A DNA stretch of 64,000 nucleotides from Holothuria scabra (GCA_037179385.1 CM074185.1:8861371-8925370); one strand, 5' to 3'. Counted from the stretch's first letter, positions 25,501-40,500 are shown. Numbers and translations: made by a program. The notes: generated by a model from the sequence alone, not told the origin.

Positions 25501-28500
25501 CAGTTATGTTTATTTCTTTGTTTTTCAGAAAGCTACTGCACCTTGTGTCAAAATGTGATAGCAATCTTAGCATTATGAAGGGGAACTTCACTAAATGAGC
25601 CCTCTTTGTGAAACATATTATGCAAGAGCACACATCCCTGAAGTCATTGTGTATTAAAAGGGAAATATTGCATTTTTTTTTTGCAAGAAAAATTCCTTTT
25701 AAAACTAATATTTATTGACACAGGGTGATAGGTTGTCAATGATAAGCAGTATGGAAGCCTTTTGTTCAAGAAATAGGATTCCCATAAAAATTCAGTTGTT
25801 TGTTGCTCAAGAACAATTTGTTCCCCCAAACTTTCAACATTTCAAATGATGCAACGTCCATGGCTCTTCTTGTGCATGGTATTTTGAAGAGATGTAGTTA
25901 TTGCTGGGGTTTATGATTAAGACTGAATTGTTAGATAGTGTCTGAGCCATTTTCTTTGTACTCTTTGTTGGAGCATTTTAAACAGAATACTTCCCTTTAA
26001 GCACTGACTGTAAGAATTTAAAGGCAGTAACTTCTCCTTCCAAACTTCAATTCATCTAACCTGTCTATTATAAAACCTCCACAACCACAGTATGTAGTTT
26101 AAACTGAGCTGAATTTGCTTGAGAGCAAGGCTATACATAACTTTAAACAGAGCTGTCTGCTCCAGTTACTGTCAGCAAACCATGGTGAAGCTTTGTAGTT
26201 TGGATGAATACCACTCAAAGTCAATGTCATAAACTTTATGAAGAGCTGTTTCTATTAAGATATATTTGGGCAAGGAGTTGCAAGTAACTTCCTGCTTTAA
26301 GGTTAGTTAGTTAGATAGACAGGGTTTTATGGTCCAGTTTCCAACCTATTGGTTCAAGTCCTTTTTTTTTTCAAGGCCATTTTTCCAGTTGTGGCTTACT
26401 GGCTTCTTTTCCGTACTCAATTGCTTATGGGGAGCATCATGCACAACGGCAGTAGGTTCCATTTTTAGAGTCTTTGGTAGGACTCGACCTGTGAATAGTT
26501 TAAAGGCAGTCATTCGCCACCCTAAACTACAGTTTCAGTATACATATATCAAAACTCTCAATTGGTACAGCTCTTTGATTGGCATCACATTCAAACAATG
26601 CATCATGGCTAAATTACACAGCATGGGCACTGCGAGTGTATTGATTACACATTATGGACTTGTATGGCCACTGGGACAAGCCATGAAGCAATAAACAAGG
26701 ATTGTGTATGGATAAAGATGAGTTTCAGATGATAAATGTGGGAGGGGCTAGAAGTAAGTAGGTTAGGAGAATTGGAACTGTTTAGGATGATGAATATATG
26801 CCCTTAAGGGGATGCCATACACATTTACCTGCTCAAATGGTAACTAGATATGCAAGGAAGAAAGTGAATCTGATTTAATTCCACCAAAGAAAAAGAGGTT
26901 GTATGGAGACAAGATGTATGCCACTCATTTCTTTATTCAAATTAACACAAACATAATAATTTTCCAAAATGATCTCAAGAGCATATAACATAAGCTTTAC
27001 AGTTTGCCCGTCAACAGGCAATTCCTCCTTAAACACAGGCCAAATTACAGCAATACTGGTTGGATTTCCATCCTGTAATGAATTCATTTATTTCTACAGG
27101 TTGGCACATTTTTGTTCATTTCCAGCCAAAGATGGAGAAGCTTTCAAGCAAAACTCAACAAAATCAAAGCATAATCTGAAACCGATATCGCTGTAATGTG
27201 ACCAGTACTTTAGCCTTCAAAATTATCAAATGGGAAGATGATAGATATCCTTTTTGTCCTTAACGTACTTCATAAAAAAACTGAATAATATTTACCTCCG
27301 ACCACCGTGTGGTATACCATCGGGGAGTTGGCAGTCGGTCAGAGGATGATGGACGCCGCCTACTGGACTGGCTAGAACTGTGGCTACAGGAGCAAGCTGA
27401 CTTTTTAACAGGTACACTAAGGTGGCTGCAGTAGTCATCACTCAATTCCCTAGTTCTACCTCCTGATACAGATTGGCAGCTTACTGTCCTAGTGCGATAC
27501 GCTCTGCGACAATCTCGGCAATTATCCTGAAAGTGGCGGAAAATAAAAATGTCATTTCTTTAAATTACATTAGCAGGAAATGGGGGAAAGAAGGGGGTAG
27601 CATGGTGGAGTTGAGCTTTTTGAGCAGGAAAAATTAGAAAAATATGGATTCTAGCACATCAAAATTGTAGTGTGCAACTCCCTCATGGTACAGAGATGGG
27701 CAATAAGCCCCCATCTCAAGATGCTATGAATAGGCTAGAGTGCTCTCTGCTGTGCAAGTAACTGTGGATGGACACATTTTCTTACAAACATAATCAAAAT
27801 CTACTCAATCTCATGAGTAATGGTGAAAGTATTGTGTGCTATTAACGATGTATCCTGCATTATGATGCATAATGATCAATTTTGTTTTAAGAAATGTTGA
27901 TGATAAAAAAAGCAATGGTTGCAAGAAATCAAAGTGAGATGCCTAACGAAACAGATGTAACATTCCATATGCTCCATCACAAAAATGTATGAAGGTAATG
28001 GAGTTGAGATGCTGTCTAACTTCTTTGGGCACTGTGAAACCTTTCAAATAATTTATTTAAAGCTGTATTACATCCATTCATATTGAGACAACACTATTTG
28101 TTTTGATAAAATATGACAGAGGTTGTGGTGAGAGAAAGCAAATAGGTACTTTAGCCTTCTTAATGATTTTATCAGGATTCCAGTGTCCTTGACTAAACTA
28201 TTCCAGGAAAAGTTACTCAATAACCCCTCTTCCCCCTCTTCCCCCCTCCCAAAACACCTATCAGGATTCCAGTGTCCTTGACTAAACTATTTGATGGAAA
28301 ATTACTCAATAACCACCTGCTTCCCCCTCCCAAAACCCTATCTGGATTCCAGTGTCCTTGACTAAACTATGTGAGGGCAAGTTACTCAATAACGACCTCT
28401 CTGCCTCCTCCTAAAACCCCTATCTTGATTCCTGTGTCCTTGACTTAACTATGTGAGGGAAAGTTACTCAATAACCACCTCTCTGCCCCCTCCCAGAACC

Positions 28501-31500
28501 CATACAATTGCTGCCCTCCACTTGGAACAAATTCCAGTTGAACCCAGTTACTCAAAACAATTGAGTTCATCTGAGTTCCAGTTGGTTTTGCCCACATTCC
28601 ATATTAAACCAACAAAGTTAAATTGGGTTACCACAGTTTTGAAAGGGGTTGGACATTTAATTGTTCCAAAATTTCATATTAGATTAATTAGATTTCATTG
28701 AGTTTTTAAGTAGATTAAAACTGGAACTCAACATTTCAACTTCTCTCCAGGAGTAGGTAAATTTGTCCTTGGTGTTTGCTACAGCTCTCATCTAAACTGG
28801 AATTATTTTGAACAAGTCACCATACCTGATTCCAAGACTGGGCAACCCACTGGGTAGCACAAGTTCCAGACCCACAGATTCTTGTGGAAAGTGGCTTAGG
28901 CTGACTGTAACACTGGCTTTCTAGGGGTTGCAAGGATCCGGCTGGGCTGTAGCAATTGACTCTTCTTGTCTGTAGTTGACATCCTCCCCTACACTGTAAT
29001 TGTGAAAAGAAAAGATTGCACACCATTTTAACTCCAGTTTTAGTTTTGAGGTATAATGTTATTGGAAGTTTTCCATAACTTTTTCCACACCTGCCATGCA
29101 TACATACAGTAAGGCACTGGCTGACAAAGTCAGCACTCTGCTGACCTAGAATGTATCCCATACCAGGTGAGAAATCTCGTCACTGACAACTTTGCAGGGA
29201 CATTGCACACACACTACTGCAGGCAGAACACATATGAGAGGCTGACCAGCACAGAGATCTCTTGTGGTGACATAGTGCTAGGCCTTGTATGCAAGCCTAA
29301 AGTACAGAAGCACATATTCATGATGCAGGTTCACAAAGTTACCAAAATCAAGAGACATGTTTGAATGCTAAAAATGCAAATTATGCATAACATTTAATGG
29401 CTCTGTATTACAATTTACAATGTGAACATGCATTTGGGCCTATAAGTTATGTTATGTTTTTTTTTTTTTTGAAGCTCAATCACATATAAAGAGAATGACA
29501 AGAGTATCACCACTAAATCTTGTCTGCATTCTCTGTGCATGTAACCAGCTGCTCAGGTTAAGGAAGGGCGGGGAAGGAGGCTATAATGGGAGGAACTAAG
29601 CTTCTTCTTTGGAAAAGTGGACCTCTTGTTCAAAGGGACCCTTCTACGCTTATTTCATGAAAACTTGACACTGAAACTGCAGCAGGTGGGAATATATGTT
29701 TTGGTGCAAACAATGACGGTCATTTAATAGTGGACAAAGAAAAATGCAGTCCTCCCCCCAAAATGTGGACCTGCTTGCTTAAAGTCACAAAATATTAACT
29801 TTACTACTTACTTCAGCCCAAGGTGAGGTACCCCAACTACTCCGGCAGCGAGTTCCCTCACACCTCTGGGTATCACTGGGTCGGCTACCTGGGTCACAGT
29901 AGCCCTTTGAGGGATCAGTAACAGAGCACAAAACAACTCTGGTCTGTGTGCCCTCTCCACATTCTGCTGAGCACTACAAAGAACATGAAAAGAAAACGCT
30001 ACAGACAGATCTGTTTTTCCTCGCATCTGGATTTCACTCGGGGCATGGTGCTTGCAAGTGTCACATGACTGACACATGTGCCTAAAATTCAATAGATTTT
30101 AGCCAATAAGTACCTGGAAAAAGAGGCTTTTCCTAAGTTTCAGACCATAACCTTTGTTAAGACCTGTTCATGGTAACTTTTATTGGCCCATAGTGGTAAG
30201 GCAGGCCTTGATTTTCAGAAAAATTTATGGTTGTCCTTCGGGGAACCATTTCACTAGTTTTGGTTGTCCACAATGAAATTTGGTTGTCCGAAACATTTTG
30301 CACACAATTACAAAACAGTAATTGTGTGCATTTTTTGTTGTCTTATTGGTCTTTAAGAGTAAAAAGCTAGGATGTTTGAGAGACAAAAGCACTTTAAGTC
30401 TGAATCATGGTAGATGAAAAAAGTTTAAAGTTTATCAGTCAGCTTTATACTTCTTCCATCTGAGAGAAAAATGGTTGTCCATCAAACAACCAACGTTTAA
30501 ATTTTGGTTATCCATATGAAATTTTAGTTGTCCTGGACAATCGGACAACCATGAAAATCGAGCCCTGTAAGGTGACCAAGTATTATCCTGGCATAAACTC
30601 ACTTTGGGCTATTCCACCTTACTCAGTGTTTTGCTATTTTAATTTAATTATGTGCAAAAGAAACTGAAAGCTGTTTAGTAGAGAACAGAAAAACGTGATA
30701 TCAGGTGTTTAAGTGTACCTCAAGTCAAAAAAAATCAAAAATACAATGTAAAGAGCATGAAAAATTAATTCTAACAGTCCAGCTCCCATCTTCATAGCAC
30801 ACTCTTGAACCAAGATATAAAATGTTGAAGTTTATTCACTCAACTTAAGATGGTACATTGTGCAATAATTTGTGATGTCATTGTTTTTCTGAAAGTTACT
30901 GCAAACTGTTCCAAGGTGTGATAGCACTCTTTCTCTTAAGGGATGATTTAATTAGTAAAACTCCCTCAGTGTAACATGCTATGCAAGAAAACTGGAAGTG
31001 TTCTAGGTCACAAAAACATTTTAAATTTTAAAGGAAAACAAAGCAGGTAATGTGAGTAAGTTGTACAACAAGAAAGTCACCGACAATTGCACAATGGATT
31101 AATTTGCTTAAAGTGAATAAATTTCAATATTTTATATCTTGGCCCGAGAATGTTTTATGAAGATGGGAGTATGACTGTAAGAACTCACTTTTCATGCTGT
31201 TTAACAAATATTTTTGAATTTTTTCACCTGAGACACACTTAAAGGCTATTGCTGAATGCTCTCAGGCTGCACCCCTGTGCTTAACTTGCATTAACCCCAA
31301 TCATGCATTATCCTGAGCTAATGCACAGACCATAACTGTTTGGATTCAGTGACACAGTTAATCACAGATATCTGTGATACTGCAATGCAATAACCAACCC
31401 AGTTTTAACTTCACTGATCAATATTGGAATCTGACCACATCTCAACCAAATTAACCAACTAAAGAGATTACAAAATTCAAATTCTGAGTCATACATAACT

Positions 31501-34500
31501 GGTACAGAGTTACAGAATTTTATCATAAAAATGTTTAAAAAACTTTCCATATATGGCAACCAATGCCTTAGAGATTAATTAGCTACAGCTATCAACTAGC
31601 TGGTGTGACAATATCTTAACAAGTTATGTACTGAGACAAAAAGCAATGAGATTTTGGTCCAGTGAAAATACTGCCTTCCAATTCTTAAACCTGACGGAAT
31701 TTGCAAACATGAGATTTAAACAACCCTTCCACATGTGAAAAGTTAAAGGGAAGTTTTGTCTTTAAAATTCACTAACATGGTTTACAAAGCAAATAGCTCA
31801 ATTATCATTATAAAACCATTCTACCTTCATAATAAACCCTAGACAAGAGCTTTATTTCAAGTTCCTGAAACCATTAAACAACAAAGACTTAAGGATGTTG
31901 CATTATTTGAAATATAAAGTCTGTATAAACATATTAATCATTCTTGAGTAGCACATAACTGAATTTCTAGCTATATCTGAGCTTATTTCTTGTATCATAC
32001 TACCTTACTTTGAACAGTGTATCATTCTACTTGCAATAAATAAAAATCAGTTTTAAAAATATAACGAGTCTTTTCCATGACACCATTGCAGTTTTTGTAT
32101 TTAAACTCACCCGTGACCATTCTCCAACCTGCCACCGTAGCACACACTCCATGGTTCCACATTCTTGTGAAGTAGCCACCGGCTCTGTACCATTGCAATT
32201 GAAGCTGGGTATCCAGACGTCAATCCCTTTGGTGGCCATTCTCCAGCAACTCACTGTTCGGAACTTGACGCCTCCCCCACAGGTGACAGAACAGCTACTC
32301 CAGGCACCTACTTCCCACCTGTACAGAGAAGTTAAAGGGGAACTTCAAGCAAAAATTGAACTTCCATATGGAAAAGAGGAACTAAATCTACACAGCTTGG
32401 TGAAACTTCCATTCAGATCCAACATATATTTCTCAAAATATCAGCAAACAAAGTTTAATACTAGATTTGTGAAACAAAGTAAGCCCTAGGCTAGCAGAGG
32501 TTACAATCAGGCCGTCACAAAGGCTGTCACTTCCTCACATAGGATGAAAATGTTGTTTTTTCAATCTGTTGTGTTGACCATGAAATTAATTTGGATAAGA
32601 CCTCCCCATGGGGAATGATAAGTTTCCAAATTCCCATGCCACTTACAGTATGCAACCATGGGATGGTTAAGGAGAAAAAAGAAAAGGGGTTTTAATGTTG
32701 AAACAAAAACAAATTACTTTTAAGGAATATTAAGAATATAAGGTCATATTTGCTTGCTTCCTTCAAATGAGCTTTTTGTTCAAAATTTGACAACTTTACC
32801 TGTTCATATCTTATGAACCATACATCAGCTTGCAATTCAAATTTCAACAGAATGCTTAGATAGTACCCCTAAACATGCCAAAATTTGATTTGACCTTTGA
32901 CTCTTCTTGGAGGAGGCACAGAGTAAACACGTGGTCCTCTTGAAGTTTGACCCACTTGGCAAATGTGTATTACTCCATAAGGCTGCCACATTAACCGTGA
33001 TATTGAGATATCATCTTGCCCTGACGATATATACCAATAATTTTCAAGATGTGGTATCACAACAAAACAAATACACGACTAAACCACTGTGAAATCTCTT
33101 ATTTTATTGCTTTTAGTCACAAACCTAAAATGTTCAAAGGCAAAGGTCATAAAATAAATGTATTTCTAATGAAACTTTTGAGCTTCAAACTAAATTCTAT
33201 CGGCTTTGTTTATGTATACTGAGTGTATATGTCCATGTTATAGGCACTGTATATGATAATTAGCATGCTCATGGCAAATGTCAAGATTGCAGTTTTAAAT
33301 GCACGATATCGTGATATCATCATGGAAATGCTGCTGATACTGATAAATGAAAGATGATTACCGTGGCAGCCCTATTACTCCTGTACATAGTATACTGGCT
33401 GCTCTCTTAATTCCAACGTCAGTTATCCTTCACAGGAAGTCTTCACTGAATTGTGTAAATATTTCAAGCTTTTAGCTATTCATATGTACCATCATAACAA
33501 ACAAAAATCATGAATATTCAATAAAAAAATCAACTTAATTTAAGCAAGGCTGATTACCATCCAATTCCAACCAACATGACCAAAAGGATTTAGTGTGTGC
33601 TTTTGTTCTCCTTCAAACTCAGGAAATGAAGAACTCTCATTGACTTACTATACACGGGCATTTGAGTCACAGAACAATGTGACTGTTGAAGCCAATTGTG
33701 GAAATGAATATTCATTAATTGAAACAGATCAACAGTCAGGAGTCAGTTGCAATAAATTCTCATGGTAATAATGAAATCAGCTAATTTATGTCATAGTCAC
33801 TTCTCAGAATTTGATTGGGCATGTCCCACCCCTCCAATAAACTCATGACTGTGTTTCATTCCTGCTACATAAATGTCGACTTGTCCCTAGCACTTCCGCT
33901 CCCCAGCTGAAAATTACCTTTGGAACCCTTTGGGGTCACTACCCTTTGAACCCAAAGGGTTTCAAATGGTACCCTTTGGAAAAACCCTTGCCACACAAAG
34001 GATCCCCATTGGTTGTTGATGGAAATTGAACAAATCTCAAAGTAATTATAAAATTACCCCTTGAATTAACCAAACCTTTTTGAAAACCCTTTAGAATCAT
34101 TTTGTATCCATTGAAACCCTTTGGTTTATGGAATTTGGACTAAGGGTCTGAAAGGAAATTTTCTGCTGGGTTCCCTCTCATCTGGCCTGTACCCTAATTT
34201 GGTTACAAAGTGATCTTGATATTTGATGGCCATTTGTGGGGTCCATTTTCCCATGTTTTTCCTCTTCTTTTACCATGAATATTCAGTTCAAAACCTCTAT
34301 TTATTCTGCTTCTTATGGGGTTTGGGGTTGTTTAACGCCATCTGTGGGTATTCAGAATCAAACATAAATGGAAAAATGTCCCTCAGTGAAAATTTCCACT
34401 ACACTCCAAGAATTCACATAATTTCCCTGAATTTGAAAACTTTTCCACCTCTTGAAAAACTTTTCAAAATTTTCATGACTTTGCCAAAGTTTTCCAATGA

Positions 34501-37500
34501 CTGCAAAACTCTGTTAAAATCCTTCCTTTAACCTGGATTTCAGACTTTATATTTCAAAATTGCACTCATTATGATGTACCTTGCTTCACAGCTCTGTCCC
34601 TCACAGGATCTAGGAATAACTTCTGGCTTTGTCTCCTGGTCACACATGTTATCAGCTACAGTTTCTCCTTCACGATTCACACAATAGGCATATTCTGTTT
34701 GCACACCTGCTCCCAAAAACAGAGGAAATAGTTCAATGCTATAAAACACCTTGATTTAAAGGGAAATATTGTAAGAGTTCAAAGGTTAATATTATGTTAG
34801 ATTTTGGGAATTCCGTTGTCTCTGTTAGGGTAATTAGTTGTCTAATATTCCGTAACTCTCTTTGGTTGTCTAGTCCGTTAGAATTGTTTGTCTTCTTGTG
34901 TTAGTCAGTCTTGGTGTGGTTGTTGTCTGGAGTGGACGCTAGATGTGGAATATCATGTCACATGTTTTGTTGTCGTAAATATATGTTATCTGGAGCAAAC
35001 TCAAACCAACGGACTCTGGTATGTTTTTCTCCACCGCGTCTACCGTTATCTCCACTCCCTTTCCGAACTCACCAGTCTTGAATTTGGCGACCTGTTCCAG
35101 CCACTCTACAATATTGTGTTTAAAATGCTCCAACAAAGAGAACAAAGAAAATGGCTCACGAACTATCCAATATTTCAATCTTAATCATAAGCCCCTGCAA
35201 TAGCTGCAATAGGTTCAATGTTCCCAGGTGGGGAACACTAAAAACACTTGTTGGTAACATGGGACCCTGGGAATAAAAAACCTTGTAAGCATAGCTAATA
35301 TTTAAAAAAAAAGGAAAAAAAATGGAAACTGTGGGAACATTGAACCCCATTATCTCAGAGTATGAATGGAGTTTTACAGCCCAGTTTCTAACCAATTGGT
35401 TAAATTTGGGTATGAAGCACACATTCTCTCAAAAACTTAAGGAAAATTTTAACTTATAAATTTATAGGGTGCATACAATACGGGCACACAGAGCAGACAG
35501 ATGTTGTTTGTTATGAAGACTTGAACCATTCAATCTCACCAACTGTACTTGAATCTGAACAGTCAAGTGACGGTCCTATTAAGTCAGCGGTAACTCATGT
35601 CCATCAGCTCTAACTTTCCAATTCTTTGCTTAAGGGCATGATTGTGCACAAAAATACTTCTTGATCTGTTCCGTTTCACTGAATACGTTAGGAGGGTTTA
35701 GCATTGCACGTCGATAATTAAAGGGCAAAACCTCTCACCCCAAACTACAATTTTGGTACCCAGGTACCGAAATTCTCAATTGGCTCAGTCATTTGATTGA
35801 CAGCTAATTCAAAAAATGCAGAGTGCCAAAGCTTATATTACATGGCATGAATGGTGCTGAGAGTGTTTTGATCATATAAATTGAGTATTCCTATACTAAC
35901 CCTGAAGCAATAAACTGAGATTGTGTCTGGATGAAGATGAATTTCAAACAAGTGGGAGGGGCTTCAGTAAGAAGGTTAGGAGAATTGGTACTGTTTGGGG
36001 TGAGAGAACGGGGCCTTTAAATTAAGACAATTTAAAGGCTGAAGGGTCCCACTAATAACTGACTCCACTCAGCTCCTCCGATTCACCTACAACATTGCTA
36101 TGTTTCCAGACACATTTGTACAGAGTCATGAATACAGACAAAACGACTTGATTCAAGTGGTTAATGAGCTACAATGGCACTGAATTCTGAAAGAAATTTA
36201 TATCTGTAAGAGCAGGTCCTCATCTCAGTAAAATGAAAGAAATAGTACACATTATGCCAACCATACTCTGTGATTAGTGGAAGTTAATATGAACATTCAC
36301 TCAACCCGATGAGACTTCATGAATGATTCTGTTCATATTAGCCATGTGTTGTTATTTTTGTGACTGAAATGAACATTTCAGTCACAAAAATAGCAACACA
36401 TGCATAAGTTGAACAACTTATGCACGATGACTTTTAACATGAAATATATCTTATGCCCAAATGGAAAGATATTTAAGGGGGAGGGGGGTGTTATTCGGAT
36501 GGGATTTAACAAAACCCTTCATCACAAATGTGTTACCAAGTGTCAACTAGATAAGAAACTTATTTTCCAAATACAGCTCAAGTTCAGGTTTTTTTTTTTC
36601 AAATTTTGTCCAAAGTCTGTTCCATTCCTCCCCCCTAGTCACCTATCAGGACAGGCAGGGAATACTGTGGACATATTCTACAACTCCCAGCCCAAAAGGG
36701 GAAGATATTTGTAAAGAAAAATAACAGCAATACATAGGTGGTCTTTCAAAATAAATCTGGGCTGATATACATCATTTTAACGAAATCTTACCTCTTCTGC
36801 AGGTAGCGCTACACGGCGAATATGCTGTCACTTTCCAAGCATAATCAGGAATTGGTGCAATTTCATTACTTTCTGTCGTGGTTGGAACAGTTGTTGTGGT
36901 TGGTACAGGAGTTGTTGTAGTTGCAGCTGTGGTTGTTGTGGCAACAGTGGTTGTCGTAGCAGCAGTGGTTGTAGTAGCAGTAGTGGTTGTTGTAGGTGTT
37001 GTTGTCATAGCAACGGGTGTAGTGGTAGTAAAAGCTTTTGTGGTAACTTCAGTTCTTGGTATCTCTTTGGTTGTTGTTGCCAATGTTGTTGTTGTTGTTG
37101 TTTTGACAGTTGTTGTCTCTGGTATTGTTTTTGAGGTTGATTTAATGGATGCTTTCTCAGTATTATTAAATGTTGTTGGGCTGTCTGTTGTGGTGAGGGT
37201 TGTTTGTCCTTTCTTTGCTAACAATGTTCTCATTTGATCTGAAGTCGTTGATGCAGACTTTGCCATATTTGTTGACATTTCCTTTTCTGTTGTGGGTGAC
37301 ATAGTGGTTGTAGATGCTCCCCTCACTTTAGTTGACTGACTCTCTGTAGTTCTTCTAACAGGTGGCACAGTTTCAGAAGGACTCCGTGGATTGGACACAG
37401 GTCGCTGAAAGTCGGGAATCTGATTACCCTCTACAGCATTTGGATTTAACCGCCCATGTGAATAGTTGCCAGCCTTTGATGAAATTTTATTATCAAGAGT

Positions 37501-40500
37501 AATATTTGATAACCTGGGATCAACAAGTTCTGCAAAAAATTAAAAACAAAAATAGATATGAATTAAAAAACAAGTAGTGCACATTTTGACCTAGACTAAG
37601 GTAGAGCTTTGGAGCCATAACCAGTAAACTACAAGAACCTATAAACTCACCTGCAAAAAGCAAACCAAGAGTAACAGGAACAATTTCTCTCTGACGTGGT
37701 TCTTCAAATTTCAATTCTGGTACCACTCTTGGCAGCAGCTGACTTGGTACACTCTTTGCAGTTACCTCACCTTCTACCATTCCATCTGCCTCACCAGTTG
37801 TATCATCCACCAACAGGGCTGGGGATGTCCTCCCTAGGTCCTCCACAACATGATCCATATGGTCACTCTTTCCCTTTCCATCTGATTCTGCCATCTCTAG
37901 ACTTGAATGAGATTCAAGTGTCACCACTGAAGTCACAGAATGAACTGAGTCAGTTTTAAAACTCTGACCCAATGTCTCTGGAGTCGACTGTGCATCACCA
38001 TTCCTGTAAACAAGAGGTGGGGTTGTTACATCGAAAGCAAAATCAGGAATAGACGGTTCTGCAGTTTGTCTATTATCATAAGCAAAATCCTCTAGACTCC
38101 ATTCAAAATAATTATTTGAATAATACGCCAGCTCAAGGTGTGATCCAAATGAATAAGAAGGGTATTCGGGGTCTCTTGTCTGGTATTCAGTAGATGGACT
38201 CTTTTGTCTTGAGGGTGCTGTTGCTAATCTGTCTTTTGAAGAAGGTGGAGTTCTAGTTGTTCCTTGGAAGTTCATCTCTGGATCAAACACACCTGCCGAT
38301 TGTTCAGTTCTGGGACCTTCAGTGAAGGCAGTAAACACACCCCCATCTTCTAACAGAGAGGAACCTAGCTTTGATGAAATAGGTATTTGAGTAGGGTCTA
38401 AAATGCCATCATGAGACAATTTTTTTGTGGAGGTGACTTTATCAGGCTTTAGGTTTGACGTTTCAGTTTGGTCAGACATGGCCTTAATGATGCCAGGGGT
38501 ATTTGACTGAGGAGAAGGACCCTCATCGGTTGGCACAAGTGCATGATGGCTTATATCACTGGGATCCATATCAACATTGTCTGTGCCTTCCATCACACCA
38601 GTGTTTACAGGTACAATTCCACTGTCAGTTTCTAGTTTTTTAGATACTGTGGTGACTCTGGTCTGAAGATTGAATGGGAATGGACTGTGGACTTGTTCAC
38701 TTTCATCATCATGCATTTCAAAGTTTTCTTGATGCTTGGACGTAGTGCTCCTTACAATATCTAGGGATGGACTTGTGAAATCTTTTGTTGAAGGCTTTTT
38801 TGTAGATGACACTGATGGGAAGTCTTCCAAAGACACTGCTGCAGGAAACACTTCTGATGAAGCTACTGGTTTGGAGGCCACTGTAGTCGACGCTGTTCTA
38901 GAGGAAACTACCGCAGGAGTTGTGTTGCTATGAAGCCCATCTAACAAAGTCTTGGAAGACAATGTTGTGGACACTGTTGGTGTTGTGGACACTGTTGTAC
39001 CACTTTTTGATGTTGGAGATGTGGTTGAAGGAAACACTGTAGTAGAGGTCTTTGCTGGGGACACTGTTGCTGAGGACATTGTTGTTTGGGATGCTCTTGT
39101 TGGGATGGTTGTACTTTGTTCAGTAGTTGAAGAAGATAAAGGAGATACCAGAACTGGTTCCAGAGGAAGAGTATACTCATATGCAAGGTAGGAGGGGGAC
39201 CTGTCTCTTGTAAGAACCTGCAACAAAAAAAAAAAAAGGTTGAAAAGTTTTAAGAAGAACACAACTTAACCATCAACTGATCTAAGAAATAAAAAGCAAA
39301 ATAATTGCATATATAATGATTGCATGCACAAAGCTTGTGTACGTTAGGCAGATGTGTAAATCAGCAAGGAGGAACAGTGACAGCTGTTACGTAAATTGCA
39401 AAACATAGCTTTCAGAGAATAATTTATTTGGTATCCCATCACATTTTGCAACACAAAATGGACAAATTCCTATAAAAATGCAAACTTGTGTAGAAGATTT
39501 TGTACTTACAATATATGAGTTTTTAAATGATTTTGTGATAGAGGATCCCCAAAATATGAAAATTGCTCAGCAAATTTTGAACAGTCTGAATTATCCACTG
39601 GCTTTGCTTAATTTTAAGTCTTTTTTGGGGGGAGTAGGCTGACTCACCTCTCCATAAAATATTCAGACGCCTAGTGACTAAAATCTGTTGTTAACAAAAC
39701 AAATTCAATCAAATGGATGTCAGGCAATTTTTATTTAGATACCCATAGAGTTTACAGCTTTGAGTTCGTTACAGAAAAAATTGCTTAAAAATCTAACACA
39801 GAAATTTTGATGCATCAATAAAGTCAAATTAGTATTGATGTTTTCCATGATTTTTCCAAAATAAGATGCAATAAACCAAAACACATGGTACTTGCTGATG
39901 AAAATCTGCAGCACCAAATTGGAAGACCATCATTACTGTTTTTTCTTATGGAAAATTCATGTGATTTATTATGATGAAATTTACCCTTAATAAATTTTGA
40001 AATATTCTCAATCGATTCTCTGCTTGATTTCATCTTATTGCCTTAGGGAGGAGAAGAAGCACCCTAAATGCACTCTTGATATAGTCAGCTTTCACATCTG
40101 ACTAATTGACAGGCTTCAATAAATTTATTTCTTATTACTTATCCATCGGGCTAGGGATTCCCAAAGTCTACTTGTCCACATGAATATGCACTGAGTCCAT
40201 ATCTAATTATCTAGTACTAGCCACTGAATTCCTATGTGAAGAAGACTTCTGTGCTGCTTGCCCAGCAGGCTATAATATTGAGCAGTTCACTTGTCCGAGT
40301 AATTTTTTACTTGTCCCGGACTGTCCGGCGGGGGATTTGTCGGAGCCTGTTAGTTGATTGACATTCCCCGATAAACCAAAATACACAAATAGTTACACAA
40401 CATTTGGGGACATGTTGAAGACCAGTCAAGTATGTGTCAATTTGCAGTTATTCCCTTTAGGTGAAAGCACATATCACTTGAAGGCACAGATCATGTGTAG

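Noticed and set aside
26329..26694. 121-codon plus-strand frame
   Set aside because: Runs across the junction of a SINE and a MITE, so it is repeat-derived.
36878..37237. Plus-strand open frame rich in Val
   Set aside because: It is the antisense of the Thr-rich coding exon 9; Val runs are the mirror of Thr codons. No splice or motif support.
38736..39191. Plus- and other-frame open readings inside exon 8
   Set aside because: Shadows of the mucin-like exon, which is supported by phase-consistent splice sites and the spacer tail.
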